Source: Micromonospora mirobrigensis (lineage in GTDB: Bacteria > Actinomycetota > Actinomycetes > Mycobacteriales > Micromonosporaceae). Taken from it: a stretch of DNA of 64,000 nucleotides. The stretch covers positions 248,001 through 312,000 of the forward strand of contig NZ_FMCX01000002.1 of NCBI RefSeq assembly GCF_900091555.1, in the 5' to 3' direction. The position numbers and the translations under genes are program-made. This document shows, piece by piece, positions 8,677 to 16,635 of the stretch (positions are counted from its first letter, which is position 1; each line of letters opens with the position of its first letter). A model generated the notes under the pieces. It saw nothing but the letters and a program-made list of their open reading frames with translations, was not told the origin of the DNA and ran no database searches.

Positions 8677-9866
8677 GCCGGGGTCCCCTCCGTGCCGGGC
8701 GCCGCCGGGAGCGGCAGCCGCGCCTCCACCCGCCAACCGCCGCCGGGGTGCGGACCGACGGCCAGGCTGCCGTCGTACACCCCGACCCGCTCGCGCATGC
8801 CCACCAGGCCGTGCCCGCCGGGCGGCGTGGGCCGCTCCGGTCGGCGGCCCCGGCCGTCGTCGACCACCCGGACCACCACGGCCCGGTCCTCGCGGGCCAG
8901 GTCGACCGCGACGGCGGCCCCGGCCCCGGCGTGCTTGAGCGCGTTGGTCAACGCCTCCTGCACCACCCGGTACACGGTCAGTTCCAGCCCGGGTGGCAGG
9001 GCCGGCTCGGCGGGGGCCGTGTACGTGGTCCGCAGCCCGGCGGCGCGGAAGCGGTCCAGCAGTGCGGGCAGCTCGGCGACCGCCGCCCGGCGGTGCGTCG
9101 GCTCGGGGACCACCTCGGCGACGTCCGGGTCCGGCTCGCGCAGCACGCCGACCAGGCGGCGCATCTCCCCCAACGCCTGCCGGCCGGTGTCGGCGACCAC
9201 CCGGACGGCCTCGCGGGCCCGCTCCGGGTCCCGGTCGAAGGTGTAGCGGGCGCCGTCGGCCTGGGCGATCATCACGGCCATGCTGTGCGCCACCACGTCG
9301 TGCAGCTCCCGGGCGATCCGGGCGCGTTCCCCGGCCACCGCCGCGCGGGCCTCGGCCTCCCGCTCACGTTCCAGGGTGGCGGCCCGTTCCTCCAGGCTGC
9401 GCACGTAGAGCCGGCGGGTACGCACGTTGACCGCGGCCAGCCACACTCCCCCGGTGACCAGGCCGAACCAGATCGCGCTGATCCACCACACGGCCGGGCT
9501 GACCGCTGTGCTGGCGGCCAGCAGCACCCCGACGGCGGCCACCGCGCCGGCGATCACCCCGTCGCGCAGCCGGTCGGCGTAGGTGACGACGCTGTAGAGC
9601 GCGATCAGCACGGCGACGTCGTAGGCGAGCGGCCCCCAACCGGCGAGCACCTGGACCAGGGCGAGCAGCCCGACCACCACGGCCACCGCCGACGGGTGGG
9701 AACGGCGCAACAGCACCGCCACCGCCATCGCCGCGCCGACCAGCGTCGCCACCCAGCCGCCCGGCTGCGCGGCCGCCCCGGCGACGGCGAAGAGCACCAC
9801 CAGCGCGCTCACGGCGACGTCGAAGGCGACGGAGCGCAACGGGCGGCCGAGGACGGTGCGGTTCAC
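8673..9866 (-). CDS. membrane sensor histidine kinase (NarL-partner type)
   Basis: The product is about 397 aa. Residues 12-147 hold five or six membrane helices with very short outer loops, so the sensed signal is probably in or near the membrane. A short coiled segment (RSLEERAATLEREREAEARA) leads to the HisKA_3 domain, where GERARIARELHDVVAHSMAV gives phospho-acceptor H189. The HATPase domain has the N box VVQEALTNALKHA and the G box DDGRGRRPERPTPPGGHGLVG. It overlaps the regulator gene by four bases. GTG 9866 is chosen because a TACGCT box lies eight bases upstream; GTG 9872 in the same frame is possible. Confidence 0.93.
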   Translation of the reverse strand: MNRTVLGRPLRSVAFDVAVSALVVLFAVAGAAAQPGGWVATLVGAAMAVAVLLRRSHPSAVAVVVGLLALVQVLAGWGPLAYDVAVLIALYSVVTYADRLRDGVIAGAVAAVGVLLAASTAVSPAVWWISAIWFGLVTGGVWLAAVNVRTRRLYVRSLEERAATLEREREAEARAAVAGERARIARELHDVVAHSMAVMIAQADGARYTFDRDPERAREAVRVVADTGRQALGEMRRLVGVLREPDPDVAEVVPEPTHRRAAVAELPALLDRFRAAGLRTTYTAPAEPALPPGLELTVYRVVQEALTNALKHAGAGAAVAVDLAREDRAVVVRVVDDGRGRRPERPTPPGGHGLVGMRERVGVYDGSLAVGPHPGGGWRVEARLPLPAAPGTEGTPA

Positions 9867-9874
9867 GGTCACCC

Positions 9875-9880
9875 AGCGTA
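9875..9880 (-). promoter_or_regulatory. -10 box (TACGCT) of the kinase-regulator operon
   Basis: On the minus strand TACGCT ends eight bases before GTG 9866, and no ribosome-binding site intervenes. A leaderless or nearly leaderless transcript is likely. Confidence 0.4.
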
Positions 9881-9939
9881 CGGGCCGGACCGGTGTCGAT
9901 GCTGCCCCCGGCCCGCCCGGCGGGCGGCCGGTGTCGTGG

Positions 9940-9945
9940 CAGGAT
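9940..9945 (+). promoter_or_regulatory. -10 box (CAGGAT) of the transporter gene
   Basis: CAGGAT ends seven bases before the GTG at 9953. No ribosome-binding site is present, so a leaderless transcript is likely. It faces the kinase promoter about 60 bases away. Confidence 0.4.
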
Positions 9946-9952
9946 CGGCGGC

Positions 9953-11176
9953 GTGGATCCCGCCGGCGGCCCGAACGCCCGCACCGAGCGCGCACCCGGG
10001 CGCCGGGCGCACCCGCTGGACGTGGTGGCCGTCGTGCTGGCGGTGGCCGGCGCCGGCTGCGCGCTGACCGGGTTGCTGCCCCGCGCCGAGGCCGTCGCCA
10101 CCGTGCAGCGCATCCTGCCGCTGCTGCTCTTCCTCGCCACGGTGGTGGTGCTGGCGGAGCTGACCGCGGTGGCCGGGGTCTTCGACGCGGTGGCCACCCG
10201 CCTGGCCATCGCCGCCCGCGGCCGGTACGCGGCGCTCTTCGGGCTCTGCGTCGGCTTCGCCTCGCTGACCACGATCGTGCTGAACCTGGACACCACGGCC
10301 GTGCTGCTGACCCCGGTGATGCTGGCGCTGGCCCGCCGGCTGGGGCTGCCCGCGGTGCCGCTGGCGATGACCACCGTCTGGCTGGCGAACACGGCCAGCC
10401 TGCTACTGCCGGTGTCGAACCTGACAAACCTGCTCGCCGCCGACCGGATCGAGCTCGCCCCCCTGTCGTACGCGGCCCGGATGGCGGCGCCGCAGCTCGC
10501 CGCGGTGGCGGTCACGGCGGTGCTGCTCTGGTTCTGCTGGTGGCGGCCGAGCCGGCGGGGCGGGGGCGGGTTCCGCACCCCGTCCCGGCACGTGCCGGCC
10601 GACCGGTGGCTGTACCGCACGGCGGTCGCCGGCTGCCTGCTCTTCGTCGCCGGCATCCTGGCCGGGGTCCCGATCGGGCTGGCCTCCACGGTGGCGGCGG
10701 GGCTGGTGTTGGCCGGTTTCCTGGTGCGGTCCCGGGGCGCGCTGCGCCCGGGGCTGGTCCCGTGGCGGCTGCTGGTCTTCGTCACCGGCCTGTTCCTGGT
10801 GGTGCAGACGCTCGGCCGGTACGGCCTCGACGACCTGGTCGGGTGGCTGCTCGGCCCGGCCGGTGGGGCGCTCGGCGCGCTGCGCGCCGGGGGCACCGGG
10901 GCGCTGCTGTCGAATCTGGTGAACAACCTGCCGGCGTACGTGGCCGGCGAGGCGGTGCTCCCGGTCGGCGACGAACCGCGGCTGCTGGCCCTGCTGATCG
11001 GCACGAACGTCGGCCCGCTGGCCACCCCGTGGGCGTCGCTGGCCACGCTGATCTGGTACGAGCGCTGCCGGGCCGCCGGGGTCACCGTGCCGACGTCCCG
11101 GTTCCTGGTCACCGGCGCGCTGCTGGCGGTGACCGCCACCCTGGCCGCCGTGGCCGCCCTGCTGCTGACCGGCTGA
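9953..11176 (+). CDS. SLC13/ArsB-like ion transporter
   Basis: The product is about 407 aa with some ten hydrophobic helices and little outside the membrane. The first half has LDTTAVLLTPVMLALARRLG and WLANTASLLLPVSNLTNLL. The second half repeats the pattern with GTGALLSNLVNNLPAYVAG and LIGTNVGPLATPWASLATL. These paired Asn/Thr-Pro hairpins are typical of the ion transporter superfamily (CitMHS, ArsB, SLC13), whose substrates are carboxylates, arsenite or other anions. No ars genes lie nearby, so the substrate is unknown. The gene stands alone, convergent with asnB, and its end abuts a short tandem repeat. Confidence 0.82.
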   Translation: MDPAGGPNARTERAPGRRAHPLDVVAVVLAVAGAGCALTGLLPRAEAVATVQRILPLLLFLATVVVLAELTAVAGVFDAVATRLAIAARGRYAALFGLCVGFASLTTIVLNLDTTAVLLTPVMLALARRLGLPAVPLAMTTVWLANTASLLLPVSNLTNLLAADRIELAPLSYAARMAAPQLAAVAVTAVLLWFCWWRPSRRGGGGFRTPSRHVPADRWLYRTAVAGCLLFVAGILAGVPIGLASTVAAGLVLAGFLVRSRGALRPGLVPWRLLVFVTGLFLVVQTLGRYGLDDLVGWLLGPAGGALGALRAGGTGALLSNLVNNLPAYVAGEAVLPVGDEPRLLALLIGTNVGPLATPWASLATLIWYERCRAAGVTVPTSRFLVTGALLAVTATLAAVAALLLTG

Positions 11177-11190
11177 CCGGCCGGGTCAGA

Positions 11191-11222
11191 CGGGTCGGCG
11201 GGTCAGCGGGTCGGCGGGTCAG
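11191..11222. repeat. two perfect 16-bp tandem copies of CGGGTCGGCGGGTCAG
   Basis: Copies lie at 11191-11206 and 11207-11222, and a related CGGGTCAG octamer precedes them. They fill the gap between the convergent transporter and asnB genes and include the asnB stop codon. This is probably slippage-derived; no function is evident. Confidence 0.8.
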
Positions 11223-12820
11223 CCGGCGGGCGTACGGCGGGTCGGGCGCGACCGGACCAGCCGGCGCACCAGCGGGGCGGCGTTCCACCGGGCGGCGCCC
11301 ATCAGGTCGCGGGCGTGCTCCAGCACGGTGTGGTCGGGGCGGGCCAGCCCCTCGGCGATCGCCCGGTCGAGGTCGTTGCCGCAGCGGGTGAGCACCGTGT
11401 CGAAGTCCCGCCGGACCGGTTCCAGCCGGTCGTAGCCGAAGGAGCGGTGCAGCCGGGCGAAGAGCGGCTTGTAGAGCCGGGTCCGCTCGTGCAGCCCCGA
11501 CGAATACGACATCGGGTTCTTCGGCCGGCGCCGGACGTAGTCGGGCAGCACGTCGGCGAAGGCCTGCCGCAGGATCCACTTCTCCTGGCCGTCGCGCAGC
11601 TTGAAATCCACCGGCAGCCGCATGGCCAGCTCCACCACGCTCAGGTCCAAGAACGGCACCCGGGCCTCCACGCCGTTGCCCATGCTGGCCCGGTCGATGC
11701 GCTGCAACTCGGTACGGCACAGGTTGCGGATCTTGTGCAGGACGAGTCGTCGGGAGGGCTCGGGGCCGACCTGGTGGTACATCGGGTAGCCGCCGAACAG
11801 CTCGTCGGAGCCGTCGCCGGTGAGCACCACCTTGATCCCCAGCTCGTGCAGCCGGCGGAAGATCGGCACCGACACCACCGCGTTGATGATGTCGCCGTAC
11901 TCGGTCAGCTCGGAGACGCGGATGGCCTCGCGCACGTCGGCGAGCCGGATGTCGCGCGGGCGCAGCTCGATCACCTCGTGGGCGACGCCGAGGTCGGCGG
12001 TGAGCCGCCGGGCGTACGCCACGTCCGGGCTGTCCGGCACGCCGACGGTCACCGCCACGCAGTCGGGGTGCTGTTCGCGGACGTGCAGCAGCGCCAGGGA
12101 GCTGTCCAGACCGCCGGAGAGCACCACCCCGACGGTGAGGTCGGTGTCCACCCGCATCCGGATGGCGTCGGTGAGGGCGACCCGGACGAGCAGGGCGGCC
12201 TCGTCCGGGTCGTCCACCACGGGCAGCCCCTCGCCGAGGGTGAGCAGGTCGACGTGCGGGACGAGCCGCACCTCGCCGTCCGGGTGGGCCCAGCCGTGGT
12301 GCCCGGGTGGCACCTCGACGATCGGGACGCCGTGCCCGACCAGCGCCTTGACCTCCGAGGCGACGTGCAGGCAGCCCGGGGTGCGGGCCCAGTACAACGG
12401 CTTGACCCCGAGCGGGTCGCGGGCCAGGTAGGCCCGGCCGGTGGCCCGCTCGACGACGGCGAAGGCGTACTCGCCGCGCAGCCGGCGGACCGCGTCCCCG
12501 CCCCAGCGCAGGAAGGCGGCGAGCACCACCTCGGTGTCGCTGCCGCTGCGGAAGGCGTACCCGAGCCGCGTCAGCTCCGCGCGCAGCTCGTGGTGGTTGA
12601 AGACCTCGCCGTTGTAGCAGAGGACGTACTCCTCGTCGGCCGACACCCAGGGCTGCACGGCCCGCTCCCGGTCCACCACCTTCAGTCGGCGTACGCCGGT
12701 GAGCAGGCCGTTCTCCTGCCGGGTCTCGGTGACCTCACCGCGCGGGGCGAGCACGGCGAGCATCTGCCGGAAGACGGCCGGGTCGGCCTCCGGTCCGAGG
12801 CTCAGGGCGATGCCGCACAC
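11219..12820 (-). CDS. asnB: glutamine-hydrolysing asparagine synthetase family (AsnB-type amidotransferase)
   Basis: The product is 533 aa. Met is followed by the nucleophile Cys2 (MCGIALSLG), then the class II glutaminase features CYNGEVFNH, RSGSDTEVVL and GEYAFAV. The synthetase domain has the PPi loop SGGLDSS and TGDGSDELFGGYPMYH. It transfers glutamine nitrogen to an adenylated carboxylate, either free aspartate or, as shown for LtsA/AsnB enzymes of corynebacteria and Bacillus, the meso-diaminopimelate carboxylate of the wall. The upstream gene, only four bases away, encodes a protein with a LAS peptidase motif, which favours the wall role, though this is inference. The gene has no promoter of its own in the four-base gap. 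Confidence 0.93.
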   Translation of the reverse strand: MCGIALSLGPEADPAVFRQMLAVLAPRGEVTETRQENGLLTGVRRLKVVDRERAVQPWVSADEEYVLCYNGEVFNHHELRAELTRLGYAFRSGSDTEVVLAAFLRWGGDAVRRLRGEYAFAVVERATGRAYLARDPLGVKPLYWARTPGCLHVASEVKALVGHGVPIVEVPPGHHGWAHPDGEVRLVPHVDLLTLGEGLPVVDDPDEAALLVRVALTDAIRMRVDTDLTVGVVLSGGLDSSLALLHVREQHPDCVAVTVGVPDSPDVAYARRLTADLGVAHEVIELRPRDIRLADVREAIRVSELTEYGDIINAVVSVPIFRRLHELGIKVVLTGDGSDELFGGYPMYHQVGPEPSRRLVLHKIRNLCRTELQRIDRASMGNGVEARVPFLDLSVVELAMRLPVDFKLRDGQEKWILRQAFADVLPDYVRRRPKNPMSYSSGLHERTRLYKPLFARLHRSFGYDRLEPVRRDFDTVLTRCGNDLDRAIAEGLARPDHTVLEHARDLMGAARWNAAPLVRRLVRSRPTRRTPAG

Positions 12821-12824
12821 CGGC

Positions 12825-13775
12825 TCAGATCCCCAGCTCGGCCTCGTACGCCCGGCGCAACCGCGCCCGGGCGGCGGGCGCGAGGCAGACGTGCCACGCC
12901 TGTCCCTCGTCGACCACGTTGACCTCGCCGGCCGCCTGCCGGGCCAGCAGCAGGTCGGCCAGGACGTCGGCGGCGCCGAACCGGCGGAACCAGTGCATCT
13001 CGACGTCGACGGCCCAGCCGAGGCAGTGCCCGCTGGGCACCATCGCGGCGTAGCCGAGGCGGCGCAGCCGGTGCTGGTGTTCGGCGCTGCGGACCAGGCT
13101 GGTCACCCAGAGCGGCGGGGTGGCGGGCGGCGCGGTGGCGGTGAACTCCCGGCCGATGTCGTTGAGCAGCGCCACCACCTCCCGGCGGGAGCGGCGGAAG
13201 CGGACCCCGGCGGTGTGCGGGCGGGAGCCGGGCAGCATTCGCCGGCGGACCGCCCGCAGCCCCCGGCCGACGACGGTCGCGGGTTGCTCCTGGTAGCGGA
13301 AGCGGATCAGGTCGCGCCGGCGCAGCCACTCCAGGTCGACCAGCTCCTGGCTGCCGTCGACCTCGGCGTCGGTGAGGAACGGCGCGGTGTCCCGCCACCA
13401 CATCACGTCGATGCGGGAGAGCAGGTAGATCCGGACCAGGGCGGTGAGGTCGACCGCCGAGGTGCGGCCGTTGGGCTGGTAGCGGGCCATCTCCAGCAGC
13501 AGGGTCTCCCGGGCGCCGACGTACCCCTGCGGGGTGGCGTCGAGCACCGCGACGATCGCCGGGTCGCGCAGCCGGTCGTCGAGCAGCGCCTGCCGGGCCC
13601 GGGTGGAGGGGGCGTCGGTCAGGGCGCCCAGCTCGACCAGGAGGTCCAGCACCGCGCCCCGGTACGCGGCCACGTCCGGCATCGCCGGGGCGGCCGGCAA
13701 CGGCGGCCGGGTGGACGTGCCGGACGGGAGGTAGGAGCCGGGCTGGTGTCCGGGACTCCGGCTGGGCACGCGCAT
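12825..13775 (-). CDS. LAS-type (M15-like) metallopeptidase-motif protein, possibly DUF5715
   Basis: The product is about 316 aa. No signal peptide or membrane helix is seen. The C-terminal third contains SGHCLGWAVD (248-257), an exact match to the SxHxxGxAxD zinc motif of VanX/VanY/M15 peptidases (H250, D257). AWH follows at 293-295 with H295 as third ligand. The usual catalytic Glu two residues before that His is displaced (E290, giving E-x4-H). An HQHRLRRLGYAAMVPSGH stretch recalls actinobacterial DUF5715. The first half is of unknown fold. It is co-transcribed with asnB (four-base gap), which suggests cell-wall peptide trimming or recognition. ATG 13775 has AGAGGA eight bases upstream. 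Whether it is active and exported is open. Confidence 0.75.
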   Translation of the reverse strand: MRVPSRSPGHQPGSYLPSGTSTRPPLPAAPAMPDVAAYRGAVLDLLVELGALTDAPSTRARQALLDDRLRDPAIVAVLDATPQGYVGARETLLLEMARYQPNGRTSAVDLTALVRIYLLSRIDVMWWRDTAPFLTDAEVDGSQELVDLEWLRRRDLIRFRYQEQPATVVGRGLRAVRRRMLPGSRPHTAGVRFRRSRREVVALLNDIGREFTATAPPATPPLWVTSLVRSAEHQHRLRRLGYAAMVPSGHCLGWAVDVEMHWFRRFGAADVLADLLLARQAAGEVNVVDEGQAWHVCLAPAARARLRRAYEAELGI

Positions 13776-13868
13776 GGTGGAGGTCCTCTCCCGGTACGAC
13801 ACGGTGTGCTGAACCTGAAACCCACCGTAGGCACCCGGAACGAAAGGACCCCGAACAATCCTCCCGTC

Positions 13869-14681
13869 TCACCCCAATGAGGGGCGATTCCCTCCACCTG
13901 CGCCGAGCGACTGCACCCGCGCGTACGACGGGACGTCCGGCAGAGCGGGAGCGGCGCCGTCGCGGACGCTGGTGGCGACGTCGAGGGCGGCGCCGAGCGC
14001 GGCGCGGAACAGCAGCGATCCGGTGCTCACCCGGGCCACCCCCAGCCGGCCGAACTCGGCCAGGTCGGGTCCGCCCGGCCGGTACAGCAAGTTCAGCGGC
14101 GCGGCCAGCTCGGTGACGAGGACCCGGACCGGCCCGGGATCGGTGACCCCGGGGGCGAAGACGCCGTCGGCGCCGGCGGCCAGGTACGCCCGACCCCGGT
14201 CCAGGGCCTGCTCCAGCGGGTCGGCCACGCCCAGCCACCAGGCGTCGGTGCGCGCGTTGACGAACAGCCCCGGCACGGCCGCCTTCACCGCCGCCACCTT
14301 AGCCGCGGTGACCTCGACCGGGGCCAGGTCACCGTCGGCGCGGCCGTCCTCGAGGTTGACCCCGACCACGCCCAGGTCGGCCAGCTCGGCGACGTAGCCG
14401 GCCACCTCGGCGGGGTCGTCGCCGAACCCGGCCTCCACGTCCACGGTGAGCAGCACCGGCAGCGGGGCGAGCAGCCGGGCCAGGGTGAGGTTCTCCTCGC
14501 GGGTGGCCGCCGCGCCGTCCGGCAGCCCGTGCGCCGCGGCCACCCCGAGGCTGGTGGTGCCGACGGCCGGGAACCCGGCGGCGGCCAGGGCGGCGGCCGA
14601 CGCGTGGTCCCAGGCGTTGGGCAGCAGCAGCGGTCGGCCGGGGCGGTGCAGGTCGTGGAAGGCGGCACGGCGGTCGGTCAT
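13869..14681 (-). CDS. isocitrate lyase/PEP mutase family protein
   Basis: The product is 270 aa and cytoplasmic. It shows the PEP mutase/ICL barrel: LLLPNAWDHASAAALAAAGF at the N-terminus, AVGTTSLGVAAAHG, metal-site VDVEAGFGDDP, GVNLEDG, and FVNARTDAWW. The classical ICL catalytic KKCGH loop is missing. The family therefore covers carbon-carbon or carbon-phosphorus bond lyases acting on small oxo acids (oxaloacetate hydrolase, methylisocitrate lyase or phosphonopyruvate enzymes). The start overlaps the P450 stop by four bases (ATGA), so it is translated with the P450. No phosphonate genes are nearby, so a phosphonate role is not supported. The substrate is unknown. Confidence 0.85.
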   Translation of the reverse strand: MTDRRAAFHDLHRPGRPLLLPNAWDHASAAALAAAGFPAVGTTSLGVAAAHGLPDGAAATREENLTLARLLAPLPVLLTVDVEAGFGDDPAEVAGYVAELADLGVVGVNLEDGRADGDLAPVEVTAAKVAAVKAAVPGLFVNARTDAWWLGVADPLEQALDRGRAYLAAGADGVFAPGVTDPGPVRVLVTELAAPLNLLYRPGGPDLAEFGRLGVARVSTGSLLFRAALGAALDVATSVRDGAAPALPDVPSYARVQSLGAGGGNRPSLG

Positions 14682-15697
14682 CGGAACCTCACCTCGAGAC
14701 GGGTCGGGACACGGAGGGTGGGATGCGGGGCGTACCGGACCGGTCCGGGGGCCGGTCGGCAGCGCCCGCGCAGCACGTCGAACACCCCGGCGGCCAGCGC
14801 GAGCGCGTGCCGCTCGCCGGGGCAGCCGCGGGGGCCGGCGCCGAAGGTGAGCGCGCCGTCCGGCCGTCCGGGCGCGAAGCGGTCCGGGTCGGCGAAGACC
14901 GCCGGGTCCCGGTTGGCCGCGTCGAAGCGCAGCAGCACCGCCGCGCCGGCGCCGATCTCCCGCCCGCCCAGGTTGGTCGGGGCCACGGCCACCCGGCGGG
15001 TGCCGCGGACCGGCGGGTCGAGCCGGAGCACCTCGGCGAGCAGGTCGGTCGAGTCGTGGCCGGCCGGCGCGTCGAGCAGGTGCCGGGCGGCGGCGCCGAC
15101 CAGGCCGGCGGTGGCGTCGCAGGCCTGCACCAGCAGCCCGAGCCGGTTCGCGGTCCGCTCCGGCCCGGCGCCCGGCGACCGCGCGAGCAGGTCGGCCACC
15201 GCGGCGTCGGCGCGGCGGACCAGGTCGGCGGCGGCACCCGGGTGGTAGGCGGCGGCGACGTCGGCCACCGCCGGCCAGGCCGACGCGGGCCGGTCCAGGC
15301 CGAGCCGCCCGGCCAGCACCTGCACGGGTACGCGCCGCGCGAGAGCGCCGATCACGTCGACCCGGTCGCCCGCCCGGTCGAGGATCGCGGCGGTGGCGGA
15401 CGCGGCCTCGGCGCGCAGCCCGACCGGGTCGAGGACGGCGAGCGCCGCGACGCCGTGCGCTCGCCGGGCGGCGTGCCGCTCGGGGGCGCTGAACCGGCTG
15501 ACCGTGCCGCGCAACCAGGCCAGCGTGCCGGGTGGGCCGGCCGGTCCGGCGACGGGGACCGTCAGGGCCGGGTCGGTCAGCGCGGCGAGGACGTCGGCGT
15601 ACCGGGTCACTGACCAGCCGGCGCCGGAATCCGGGGCGGGTGGACCGCAGGGCGGGGTGTCCGGGGCGGGATCGACGACGGGCCAGGCGTGGGTCAC
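14678..15697 (-). CDS. short cytochrome P450
   Basis: The product is about 339 aa, some 60 residues shorter than normal bacterial P450s. The C-terminal core is intact: ExxR in EVLRLDPPVRGTRR, FDAANRDPAVFADPDRFAPG, and heme-binding FGAGPRGCPG with the Cys ligand. The I-helix is atypical. At the position of AGxDT(T) there is VQACDATAGLVGAA, so the oxygen-activation Thr lies in an unusual context. The N-terminal beta-sheet region is abbreviated. A TAGCCT box seven bases before GTG 15697 supports this start, so the shortness appears real. It is coupled to a PEP-mutase-like gene and follows an ArsR-type regulator. It may be a specialised or non-oxygenating P450. Confidence 0.85.
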   Translation of the reverse strand: MTHAWPVVDPAPDTPPCGPPAPDSGAGWSVTRYADVLAALTDPALTVPVAGPAGPPGTLAWLRGTVSRFSAPERHAARRAHGVAALAVLDPVGLRAEAASATAAILDRAGDRVDVIGALARRVPVQVLAGRLGLDRPASAWPAVADVAAAYHPGAAADLVRRADAAVADLLARSPGAGPERTANRLGLLVQACDATAGLVGAAARHLLDAPAGHDSTDLLAEVLRLDPPVRGTRRVAVAPTNLGGREIGAGAAVLLRFDAANRDPAVFADPDRFAPGRPDGALTFGAGPRGCPGERHALALAAGVFDVLRGRCRPAPGPVRYAPHPTLRVPTRLEVRFR

Positions 15698-15704
15698 CCG
15701 GCCG

Positions 15705-15710
15705 AGGCTA
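15705..15710 (-). promoter_or_regulatory. -10 box (TAGCCT) of the P450-lyase operon
   Basis: It ends seven bases before GTG 15697 on the minus strand, inside the 56-base gap behind the regulator gene. There is no ribosome-binding site, so a leaderless transcript is likely. Confidence 0.5.
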
Positions 15711-15753
15711 GGTGCGCCACGCTTCGGCGCGGACCGAACCGTCCCCGCCACGT

Positions 15754-16500
15754 TCAGGCGCGGCCCCCGCCCGTCGCCTCGCGCGGCGGCGGTGCGAGGT
15801 CGGCGGGGGCGACGCCGAGCAGCGCGGCGAGTCCGTCGGCGCCGGCCGGGGTGAGTCGTACCGCCCGCCCGGCGCCCGGGACGATCCAGCCGAGGTCGAG
15901 CAGGCGCCGGCAGAGCGCCGCGCCGAGCGCCCCGGCCAGGTGCGGCCGCCGTTCGGTCCAGTCGAGGCAGTCGCGGACCAGGGGACGGCGGGCGCCGCGC
16001 AACGGCTCGGCCGGGACGCCGAGCGCGGCGAGCCGGTCCCAGCCGGTCGGGGTGACGGCGAGGCCGCCGGCCCGGTCGAGCAGGCCCCGGCGGAGCAGTC
16101 CGTCGAGCAGCGTCACCCCGAGCCGGCCCGCCAGGTGGTCGTAGCAGGTCCGGGCGTACGCCAGGGCGGTGCCGGCGGCGGCGACCCGCAGCGAGCCGGC
16201 GGGCCTCGGTGGGGCCGGGGCGTGGCCGGCCAGGTCCTCGATCAGCTGGGCCACCGACGGCCCGGCCAGCCGCAGGTAGCGGTGCCGGCCCTGCCGCTCC
16301 TCGGCGAGCAGGCCACCGCGGACCAGCCGGGTGAGGTGGTCGGTGGCGGTGGACGGGGCGACGCCGGCGTGCCGGGCGAGTTCTCCCGCGGTCCACGCCC
16401 GGCCGTCGAGCAGGGCCAGGCAGATCGCGGCCCGGGTGTCGTCGGCGAGCAGCCCGGCGATTGCCGACATCCCCCGGCCGGCGGAGGCGATCGCGTTCAT
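15754..16500 (-). CDS. ArsR-family winged-helix regulator with C-terminal extension
   Basis: The product is 248 aa. Residues 10-80 form an ArsR/SmtB-type winged helix: LLADDTRAAICLALLDGRAW, then AGELARHAGVAPSTATDHLTRLVRGGLLAEERQGRHRYLRL. No metal-binding CxC motif is present. A second half of about 160 residues includes a repeated helix-turn-helix-like region (CYDHLAGRLGVTLLDGLLRRG). This double layout occurs in actinobacterial regulators that sense non-metal ligands. It probably controls the P450-lyase operon 56 bases downstream and perhaps itself. The start at 16500 lacks a strong ribosome-binding site; the CATCAT six bases upstream may be a -10 box. Confidence 0.82.
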   Translation of the reverse strand: MNAIASAGRGMSAIAGLLADDTRAAICLALLDGRAWTAGELARHAGVAPSTATDHLTRLVRGGLLAEERQGRHRYLRLAGPSVAQLIEDLAGHAPAPPRPAGSLRVAAAGTALAYARTCYDHLAGRLGVTLLDGLLRRGLLDRAGGLAVTPTGWDRLAALGVPAEPLRGARRPLVRDCLDWTERRPHLAGALGAALCRRLLDLGWIVPGAGRAVRLTPAGADGLAALLGVAPADLAPPPREATGGGRA

Positions 16501-16547
16501 CGCCTCATGATGCCCCGCGTCCCGCGGCGATCCCGACCCGGCAGCTC

Positions 16548-16577
16548 TTTACAACGTTGTAGCCAACGTTGTAGACA
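16548..16577 (+). promoter_or_regulatory. GH43 promoter with two embedded LacI-type operators
   Basis: TTTACA (16548-16553) and TAGACA (16572-16577), spaced 18 bases, form a good vegetative promoter. Within it lie the perfect palindrome ACAACGTTGT (16551-16560) and a second copy CAACGTTG (16564-16571), 13 bases apart centre to centre. AACGTT-centred palindromes are the classic core of LacI-family operators. Repressor binding here would block polymerase directly. No LacI gene is in the window. Confidence 0.72.
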
Positions 16578-16635
16578 GTGTGGACCGCAGTGACCCTTGT
16601 CGACTTTTGAACGCCCGACCACCAAGGCAGGTTCG

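Noticed and set aside
13869..14681. phosphonate-pathway role for the PEP-mutase-like gene
   Set aside because: No phosphonopyruvate decarboxylase or other phosphonate genes are nearby, and the family is functionally broad.
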